DNA of 64,000 bases from Marthasterias glacialis (taxonomy: Eukaryota; Echinodermata; Asteroidea; Forcipulatida; Asteriidae), in contig OU452225.1 of NCBI GenBank assembly GCA_911728455.2, positions 12,498,731 through 12,562,730 of the forward strand. The letters are read 5' to 3'. The notes beneath the pieces were generated by a model that saw nothing but the letters and a program-made list of their open reading frames with translations, ran no database searches and was not told the origin of the DNA. Made by a program: the position numbers and the translations under genes. Of this stretch, positions 56,207 to 64,000 are shown piece after piece; position 1 is the stretch's first letter, and every line of letters begins with the position of its first letter.

Positions 56207-56674
56207 CAACTTTCACAATAAACACCTCGTCCCCACTCCAGACTACATGTATTAGCGGAAAAACCCCACTGTAATGAATAAATTAAATAATACACCAAAC
56301 TTCCTGCTTCGTATCCCCTGGGGTTCGTACAGTCATTTTTTATGTTTATGACTAAACCGATAAGAAACCAAAGACAAAAAAGAAAGTGACAATAACATCA
56401 ACACCATCGTATTGACCTCTCTGTCAAGGTCAAATGTAACAGAAGAGGAAGCAAAACAAGGGATGGTGGTACGCATTAAAGGATCATACATGTACTGTCA
56501 AAAAAATGTGTCAACTGCTTTAAGCAACATACATGTAGTATGTTCAGAATTGAAGCGTTTCAGGTTTTTGTCCTTTAATAAATGTAAGAATTAGACGCGC
56601 CATTACATGTCACATACTGTTAACCAGTTGGCGCCGGGGATCTTCCGATTTTTTTCCCGTGCACCCTGACGGGA

Positions 56675-56870
56675 ATCAGTTTTCTTTGAGAGTACCGCCG
56701 GCACAAAGAAACCCTGACTTGACAAAGCCAAGAGAACAAAGATTCTCTCTATTGCATCGTGCGTGTTGTTTTCTCGACCGAGAAAATGTCCAGTTCGAGC
56801 ACCGTGAATTGTAAAACATCGGCCGTTACCTACGGCATAGGATTGGTACAAAACCCGGAACCATGGCTAG
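56675..56870 (+). repeat. Third copy of the 335-500 repeat
   Basis: TTTGAGAGTACCGCCGGCAC, AAAGAAACCCTGACTTGAC, AGAGAACAAAGATTCTC and GAATTGTAAAACATCGGCCG followed by GAACCATGG match the first half of the arms at 335 and 2505. Confidence 0.6.
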
Positions 56871-57971
56871 CATATCGATGCAATATGCACAAATTTCGGG
56901 CAGATACGCATTCAACTTTGCCAATACGGAATTTTTTAAATATTTATTATACTGTTAGACCTATTATTGATTTATTTACATCAATCATTAACAAAGTTTT
57001 TAAAATGCTCTGACAGATTGCACAGTAGAGCATTTACAAGTAATCATAAAAATCTGATTTATCTCAAGTCAATTTATTGCACTCCCCCCCCCCTTATTCA
57101 AAAATTCTAATGAACACCCTGAACAAAAGACATCAGTCTGTTTTGACGATACTGTACATGAAACACTACATCAATTGGCATGAAAACAATGCATCGTCAG
57201 TGTCTAGAAGCGCTACTTTACAAATAAAAAAATACACTTCAACCCGAACTAACTACGTTTTAGTGAAAAAGCACAACCACAGCCTTGTGAGTAATTTGCT
57301 ATATTGATTACATGTGCCGGGGATGATGTACAGGAATTTACGATGGCTAGAGGCGGTGGGAGTGTACAGTGCGGACAGGTGTTCTGGTCAATGTGTACAT
57401 TAATTTCTATACAGATATGGCTGATAGATTAAATCTGTTGTGAGAGCAGTCAAAACTTTGTTTTCGTTTTTTTTCTTCTTTTTTGCCCTGCAGACTTTGA
57501 AATTTAAAGGAGCAGTGTACAGTAATTGTCCACAGTGAACATTTTGTTGCTGACAATTCTAACCTTTGACCTGCTTGTGGCTTAAAACATAGAAGAGAAA
57601 ACTGAACAATCCCCTAAAAGTTGTGTGTAAACGCCAAATACTTAACAGAGGCAACAACAGAGGGTATGTCGTTTTGACCTCATTGAGGGCGCTGTTGTAC
57701 ATATCTTTATGGGACTCATATGGGTCTATAGACCATATTCACTTAAAGCATTATCTTAAAATATACCTTTGGAAACCGAGTACGGCTAAAAAAGAAATCA
57801 AGTTGCCACGATGGACACCGTGCTGTAGTTTGCACATGTAACTATGCCAGGTTGTGCGTGTCGTGAACCGCAATGCTTCAAAATCAGCGTGCCATGACGG
57901 TTGGCGATGTTGTTTGGACTTGGGATTTCATCCAGAATCCTTTGCACGCCAATCATTTCTGGTGAGGCGCA
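56871..57971. other. No gene recognised
   Basis: AT-rich, with a C-run near 57085. No splice-supported frame. Confidence 0.45.
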
Positions 57972-58098
57972 CTGGTCATTGCCTTGATGCCCCTTGAAAT
58001 GTGCAAAGTAGAAGTTTACATTTTCCTCACAGGGGTGTTCCCTCTACTAGAGAGAAACTGCCCTTAAATAGAACAAATATCAGGGCTGCATCATGTTT
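57972..58098 (+). repeat. 'GCCCCTTGAAATG' dispersed repeat copy
   Basis: GGTCATTGCCTTGATGCCCC, TTGAAATGTGCAAAGTAG, GTTCCCTCTACTAGAGAG and AAATATCAGGGCTGC follow the family order. Confidence 0.6.
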
Positions 58099-58550
58099 AC
58101 ATGTAATACCGGAGTGTTTCCATAACTCCAAACAAAAATTAGGCAATCCTCAGCTTGAAAAGTGTCAAAGTACAACTATTAACCTAAAATTAGAATTGAC
58201 AACAGATACTGGGGGCCGACATACATCCTAATGAGATCGAATTATTTTGGTCTGAATGGCAATAAAAGGACTTTGATCTTTGTTTTTTAATAACAACACG
58301 TGTACAATTCAGAGTCACGTAGACGCGTACTTCCTCCAAACCGGCTGGCACAGGATGTGTGGGTACATAAATACAATGTGTACTTATGCACGCATTGCAC
58401 ACCACGCATACGTCATACAATACTTTTAAAGTTGGTTAAACACAAAAATTGTGTTTTTTGAAGGAAAATAGTGTTTATAAAAATGCAACTTCTGAAGAAA
58501 GATTCTGCTTTTCTTGCTTTATGACTAGATTGTTATTATTATTATATGTT

Positions 58551-59690
58551 ATATTTCTGGTAATGAAACCAAGGATGCCTCATAAGTGAACTTAATCACT
58601 GTAGCTCTCAAGCCTGAGGAAACCTGTAGACAAGGGTGCTTGCTATGTGAACCAGAAACAGCAGGGTAATTCCCCTACTCTTCCACAATAAGTGTTCTGG
58701 GTTCTTTTATGTGCACTACTACTAGTCCTAGTACACAGGACCTACGGCTTAATGTCCCATCCAAAGGACAAAGCAATAGACCGAATGCGCGACAATGTTT
58801 ACATGCGGTCACGTGACCCCCCTATCGGGTATGATGTCATACAGCTGGTGAAAAATTACGTGTAAAGAGATAGGCCGTGACACAGAGTGAGTTCGAAAAC
58901 AGTCGATTATCCTTTCGTTAAGCAATGAATTAGTTAATCAGCCCCTTTATTTAAAGTAGTATGGTGTGGCATTAATTTAAATCACATCTCTGCTTCATAA
59001 TTTAACAGAATTCTTCTGAAAAGAGTTTTTTTTAGCCATGCACTACCGGCGTCAGACAACTATTATGTAGCCATCCGTCTTTTATTTTGTTTGTAATGTT
59101 GGCCTAAATCACTGTAAAAAAAAAGATAAACAACGTTGGAAAAGTGAGCATTAATACCTAGCCTTGCAGAATTTCAAATAGGCAAAGGAATCACACAGTT
59201 TTGGAAAGCAATTTCTTTGGAAGATTTCAGCTTCAAAACTTTGAAATTTTTGTGTTGAAAAGTGTGTGGTGATCACAGTCGTCTGGCCTAACGTTCCGTC
59301 GTGCGCTGTACACATCGTGCACATTTTTACGGTACTTTTACAATTTTCAAGACTTGCTGGAACTGTCCTTACTGGCTTCATTCAGCCACTTGAAGGTCTT
59401 TGGTACAAACTCTGGAATATCTTTCACAGATTTCGAGCAAGAAAAGCCTCGATCGAATAAACTAAATGCATTAATCATCGTGAACCGTACCACCCTTTCC
59501 TATGGAGGAATACGTGTGTGTTTACATTTTTTACCCAACAGGGGTCACAAGCCGTAGGTCGCGCAATCGGTCTATTATGGTGTAGTATCTTGCTCAAGGA
59601 CACAAATGCCGGGAGATTCGAACCCACACTCTACTGCCAACAACACCAGAACTTGAGTCTGGTGATCTAGACCACTCGGCCACCCTCCGT
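58551..59690 (-). mobile_element. tRNA-Leu/Ser-type SINE interrupted by the 796-bp transposon
   Basis: The SINE body is at 58551-58777 and the tRNA-like head at 59574-59690. On the minus strand the head reads GGCCGAGTGGTCTAGATCACC (A box) and GTGTGGGTTCGAATC (B box). The body is closely similar to the copy at 4587-4992 (for example AATGAAACCAAGGATGCCTC). A short ATT tail lies at about 58534-58547. The long variable-arm-like insert between the boxes suggests a class II tRNA ancestor. Confidence 0.85.
58778..59573 (-). mobile_element. Non-autonomous DNA transposon, copy 2 (796 bp), nested in a SINE
   Basis: It has the same termini as copy 1, AGACCGAATGCGCGAC and GCGCAATCGGTCT. It splits a tRNA-derived SINE between GCAAT and ATTATGG. 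The intact SINE at 4587 reads GCAATTATGG at that point, so the empty site is known and exactly AT is duplicated. A CACGTG site lies at about 58811-58816. The interior runs opposite to copy 1. One interior reading (copy 1 sense) ends with the same ASKDSSSKS-stop as copy 1. Confidence 0.9.
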
Positions 59691-59699
59691 TGCCCCACC

Positions 59700-60062
59700 C
59701 TCTCCATTCCTTGCACTTCCCCTCCACATTACCCCGGTTTCCTTTTTACTAAATGCCACCTGCACCCTTCACTCACTGACCCTCCCCTTTTATCCATTGC
59801 AGCTTTCCCCTTTCACCCATTGACCCTCCCCTTCCATCTATTGCCACCTGCCCCCTCCATCAATTGCCCCTCCTCCTCTGGCCATTGCCCCTCTACCTCC
59901 ATTAATTGCCCCTCCAATCCATCCATTGCTCCCCCCCCCCCTCTGATCCATCTATTACCCACCCCCTTCAATGCCACCTACCCCCTCTACCAATAGCCCT
60001 CCCCTTTCATTCATGGCCATTTCCCCCCCCCCCCCTCCTCCATTGCCCCTCCTTCTCCAGAT
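59700..60062 (+). repeat. Pyrimidine-rich degenerate repeat
   Basis: About 360 bases are mostly C and T, built from loose units of about 20-30 bases such as CCATTGCCCCTCC and CACCTGCCCCC. It lies between the interrupted SINE and the 150-bp MITE. Confidence 0.75.
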
Positions 60063-60074
60063 CCTGGTGCTAAT

Positions 60075-60224
60075 AGACCATTCCGGCTTTCGCAACAAGC
60101 CCCGCCCACACACATTAGTTTGTGTACGTTTACGCCGAGGTCACATTTGACCGAGGTCACATGGCCAAAAGGCGTGATCCAATTGGTCAACGCGCACAGT
60201 TTGATTGACAGGCCGGAATGGTCT
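60075..60224. mobile_element. 150-bp MITE sharing the AATAGACC terminus
   Basis: The left end is AGACCATTCCGGC and the right end GCCGGAATGGTCT, perfect 13-bp inverted repeats, again flanked by AT inside AAT...ATT. The terminal 5 bases match the 796-bp family but the inner sequence differs, so it is a separate short family probably moved by a related transposase. The interior is GC-rich with TGACCGAGGTCACAT direct repeats. Confidence 0.8.
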
Positions 60225-60314
60225 ATTGGTGAATTACCGAAGATGACAGTTCGTATAGGTTGATAATCCCTGGATAAAGAGATTACATTCTTGATTATTT
60301 TTTTAAAATCTCAC

Positions 60315-60740
60315 CTCAGATTGCCGTCTTCGTACAACCACGCTGCTCACTCGCAATCTGGTCTCAGCCTCCTCTCGTTCGTCGTACTCCTCCCTGGCCC
60401 TAGTGACCGCCCTCATGAGCTGTGCTCGCTGGACATCATCGCTGACGCCGTAATCATCCGCCAAGTCATCCTCTGTCACCGCCCGGAAGTTCCCCAGGGT
60501 AAACTCTGCTGGGAAATGCTTCAGCGCATCGGAGAGATCGTTCTCGTGGAGGAACACTCGGAATGCTAGATGACCCGACGAGGTCGCAGGGGAGTCCAGG
60601 CTTGACTTTTTCCTCCTGGACACTGTCTTGTCCAGGGCTGGCGCTTCTTGCTTTGAAACCTGGGGTTTCCCTTCGCCCCCTTCCGCCATTTCAAATTTGT
60701 TCTCTTCAATTCTGAATTTTAATCAGTCCAAGACTACATC
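60315..60740 (-). CDS. 5' coding exon of a gene with a SAM-like domain
   Basis: Coding runs from the ATG at 60689 to 60315, 125 codons, ending GAG then GTGAGAT, a strong splice donor; the intron is phase 0. Upstream, TTTGCAG at 60741-60747 after a T/C-rich tract looks like an acceptor, giving 51 bases of 5' UTR with an in-frame TGA, so the ATG is well supported. Residues 1-40 are polar and low in complexity. Residues about 43-98 (from AFRVFLHENDL through TEDDLADDYGV to AQLMRAV) match the helical pattern of a SAM interaction domain, followed by a charged helix rich in R and E. The exon is more GC-rich than its surroundings. I cannot name the gene. Downstream exons should lie at lower coordinates and may be outside the window. 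Confidence 0.75.
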
Positions 60741-62228
60741 CTGCAAAGGCAAAACGATTGAAAAAAACGAGGTTAAAACATACAACCAATGCACACAAAA
60801 GTTAAACTACATAATTATCACCATTTTTTGACCTGTCTCCTTCATCAAGTTCTAACACAGTATCCTTATAAATGAAGCAAAAAAATGTTTACACTGCACA
60901 AAAATAATTTGTTATGTTTGGTCGAGAAGGGATGGGCAATAAAAATGACAATGATATCGGATTTAAAGGAATGAAGGGACCAAAGAGTGCAGTGGAAGTT
61001 CGGTCCCAAATTTAATTAAGACAGGTTTACCGACAAAACTGTCACAGGCAAGCCAAACTCTATTGCACTTGTGGATGGTGTTGACACAGTCAGTATCAAA
61101 TATCTAGAACCACTCACCCTAGGTACGTGTTAAATAGGGCGGCCTACTATGTTATGAAATGTCCGACTGCTACAGTATAACAACGATCAGGTGTTGTTGT
61201 CGTGTTGTCAGCCAACCAAATACACCGATGGCTTCACGATTGTTGCAATATCCTCAACAGGGGCAAGCTGTGCCCAATTTCATAGAGCTGTTTTCAAGCG
61301 GAAAATAGTGCTTAACAATTTTCTGCTAATCAAAAATGAGGATACCAGTCACAGACGGTACATTTTTCAAGGTATTTTGGCTGGTAACCTTATTCTGGGA
61401 AGCATCTTTATTAAGTGTGCTTGGCTTAAGCTGAGCTCTATCAGGCCAGGTTACAATCGGGAAAAGGAATAAGTAAAGGCAGTAATGACTACGTGAGTAG
61501 TAGTGTACTAGTAGTACTACTAGGTAGTAGTAGTCATGGTCATGCGGTTAGACCCAGTAACTGGGGCGCTGTACTCCTTTTTTTGAGATTTTGACATTAT
61601 CGGTCTAACTACGTAGCTGTACTCGTACTATATAGTAGTAGTAGTTACTACTAACCACTTAGCTACAAATTCCCTCCTCCATGAACGAGGAGACAAGAAT
61701 CACGTATGGAAAAAACTACAGTACCCAAGACAACCACAGCTAGCCATGTGCCACACGACATTAAAATCGATCATCACAAAACAAACCATATTTTTGTAAA
61801 TTTTTTTTAAACAAGGAACATGAATGATTTTTGTCAAAATTTAAGAAAGAAAAAGCTGTCAAGTCTGTTCTGAAATTAATCCATTTAATTTTTCTGAATT
61901 CAATTTTTTCGGAGTTTTCTGATTTTTCCTCCCTTATTACTATAAGACCTTGATCTAGTCTGAGGATTTACGGTGCAATTTAGCAGTTAATGGATCAACA
62001 TCAATACCGGCATAATTATGACACACCGTTCACTGGTCCTTGGATGCACCGCCACCGGTGAGAACCACGGATACATAACAACACAGCATTCACAGATGAT
62101 CTGTCACACACCACCAACCAAAAATACACAATCCCAAACCATTTTCAACTGTCTTTTACACCATTACACCCGTATCAGGCAGACAAAAGCAAAGATGGCT
62201 ACTTTAGATTAATATTTAAACTGTTTAC
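60741..62228 (-). other. Putative first intron, containing a MITE copy
   Basis: This interval runs from the proposed donor at 62228 to the acceptor at 60741. It holds a palindromic MITE (61273-61445) and a TAGTAG/CTACTA-rich patch (about 61490-61665). Otherwise it is AT-rich with no exon-like frame. Confidence 0.4.
61273..61445. mobile_element. Palindromic MITE in the putative intron
   Basis: CCCAATTTCATAGAGCTG opens it, and it closes near GCTTAAGCTGAGCTCTATCAGG. The middle has GAGGATACCAGTCACAG and TTTTGGCTGGTAACC as in the best copy at 10241. Confidence 0.65.
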
Positions 62229-62410
62229 CTGGTCAGTTTGGAGGGAATCCAATGCGAGATTCTGGCTCAATTACATAATTTATAACTCCATCGTCCATTT
62301 GGAGAGAGTTATTTCTAATTCTATGCTTGTTCTCGAACGATCATTTTCCCGCATACGATCTCGTGTGTGTCGATCGATCCGACCGCGCGAACAGCCTGCC
62401 AGCGCAGAAT
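62229..62410 (-). other. Putative non-coding first exon and promoter of the SAM-like gene
   Basis: On the minus strand CTGACCAG is followed by GTAAACAG at 62223-62228, a good splice donor. It would pair with the acceptor at 60741 across a 1.5-kb intron. About 100-180 bases upstream (62334-62407) is the most CpG-dense patch of the area, with TCGATCGATCCGACCGCGCG, a plausible TATA-less start region. The 5' limit of the exon is a guess. Confidence 0.4.
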
Positions 62411-64000
62411 TTAGGGATCTAATTCAGACAGTAACAATTTACCTTTTTGGAATACAGTTATAAGCATATAAAATTACTTCTATAATAGAACAGAGCTCTT
62501 ATTCTTACTTATTACTCAGGTTAACTGACAATTTTCCCCAGATTCAATATATTTTCGCTTCAATTCGTTATGTATTATGGTACTTTTATCAGAGAATCCC
62601 TGAAAAATGTCGCACTCCCCAAGAGGGCGCTGTAACTACTTTATAAGAGCAGAAAATAACATTATGACCAAAATGTGCTGAATAATATATTTTTAAAAGG
62701 CAGAAAGCTGGCTTAAGAAACTGATTGCGTAAATGAGTTTGAGTACAGCTGTAAGAATTTGTAATCATTTTGTACTAAAGAATGAAACACAACAAATGTT
62801 CATAATCATTTGAAATAAAATGACAACAGCAAAAACTTAATAAACAATTTAAAAAAAAAAAGAGTAAATATCGGCACTCGGTAAAAGAGAGGATTGTTTT
62901 TATTCATTCTGTTTGATATGGAGTCATGGTAGAGGCAAACAATTGATGAAAAACGTCGTTCCAGCCCAATTGAAGACTTTCCTTTCATATTGACACAAGA
63001 AAATTATTTCTTCTATTTGATTAAAAAAAATTGAACAAAATATTTTGTTTATGTTTAAGCCACACGCGAGTTATTCAATGCAGGGAGACCAGCTTCCTTT
63101 GTTCAAGGATGCAACCCACGAAACTTAAGTCCTGTCGAAACCCATGCTTAAAGTTTAATATTCAAAGAAATACTCCAAACTATAAGTCTCACGGCCTCTT
63201 GGATTAATATTAAATAAATAAAAAAATGAAAAACGTGCAATAGATCTTGTGCATCACCCTTTTCCCGCAGTAAACTTACACCCGCCGTGACCTCAGTGAG
63301 GGCGCTGTTGCTTCTTATTGGGAATGTCCATCCAAGGGCCATTTATTACAGCCATAATTATGTCAAAACACCCAAACAGAGGAGCGACTGTCGTGGAAAA
63401 GGTGACCCTACATACGTGATCAAAAACACCCCTACACTTGTGTAAATTTCAAAATGTCCGAGCATTGATCTTGGAAAATGGTCCAACACCTATGAACAAA
63501 GAGGACCATTTTCCAGGGCTAGATCATTCAAAGTACCTCAAGTTAGAAGCCAACAACCCCCAGGTCACAATTGTGCAAAGTTTTAACACTGCATCCCTTT
63601 TAATTGGCTCTCATATCTTTCTAAAATGGAACATGTTGGGCGTACAAAATATTCACGAGGCTTACGGACTGTTTTCTTCCGATTTAGTGGGGTGCACCAC
63701 TGATCTCTATTATACAGTTTAATAGAGAGTCAGTGGGGTGCACCCAGATGAATGCGCGCACCATTAGCCTTTATCATTGTGACGTAATTGTGGAAATGTT
63801 GTCACCATAGCTGCGTTTCATGGTGCACTCAATGGAAAATATCAGACACTTCCAAGCAGGATAAACCCATTGAAACAGAAAATAAGATAATCCTCATAAA
63901 TTGAAGAATATTTTACAAGAAATTTGAGCCGTTCCTAAGGTTTTTTTCGTGATTTTCTGAATATTTTTATCATTGAGCTTTGGATTGTCGTTTTCTGCTA
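62411..64000. other. No gene recognised
   Basis: AT-rich. A small hairpin (TCTCTATTA..TAATAGAGA, about 63703-63727) sits between two AGTGGGGTGCACC direct repeats. Otherwise nothing is recognised. Confidence 0.45.

Noticed and set aside
1-64000. CRISPR arrays, bacterial operons or a toxin system
   Set aside because: The DNA is eukaryotic, with introns, SINEs and an LTR retrotransposon; no regular direct repeat with unique spacers was seen.

Overview
This is a gene-poor, AT-rich stretch of an animal genome. Short coding exons are spread among large introns or intergenic DNA, and much of the sequence is repeats. TTAGGG repeats, metazoan splice sites, tRNA-headed SINEs, many small inverted-repeat elements and a Ty3/Gypsy element point to a marine invertebrate deuterostome. 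An echinoderm, perhaps a sea star, is my best guess; this is an inference, and no host gene here settles the species.

The clearest element is a complete Ty3/Gypsy LTR retrotransposon at 44888-53784, lying on the minus strand. Its two 798-bp LTRs look identical. A 4-bp target duplication, a primer-binding site, a polypurine tract, gag and pol (protease, reverse transcriptase, RNase H, integrase) are all intact. Pol lies in the -1 frame relative to gag, and a GTTAAAC heptamer sits in their overlap. The element inserted into an older dispersed repeat that occurs about a dozen times in the window.

Host coding sequence is sparse. Three credible 5' coding exons lie on the minus strand, at 60315-60740 (SAM-like domain), 54710-54781 (24 residues) and 32112-32276 (55 residues). 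Each has an in-frame stop upstream of its ATG and a good splice donor, and each ends in phase 0. They could be alternative first exons of one large minus-strand gene or the starts of separate genes. A small minus-strand ORF at 11326-11466 begins with a likely myristoylation/palmitoylation motif.

The rest is layered mobile DNA. Two 796-bp copies of a non-autonomous DNA transposon are present; one interrupts a tRNA-derived SINE, so its ends and an AT target duplication can be read off exactly. Other elements are a 150-bp relative with the same termini, a TTAA-flanked MITE, a palindromic MITE family, a 34-bp minisatellite of about 560 bp, an octamer/CCAAT tandem module, an interstitial telomeric run, long G-tracts and a decayed LINE 3' end. 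Layout: 0-12 kb small repeats and SINEs; 12-31 kb mostly unannotated DNA with MITEs and the minisatellite; 32-34 kb a 5' exon and possible promoter; 34-44 kb repeats and SINEs; 44.9-53.8 kb the retrotransposon; 54-62.4 kb two 5' exons and nested transposons; 62.4-64 kb nothing recognised.
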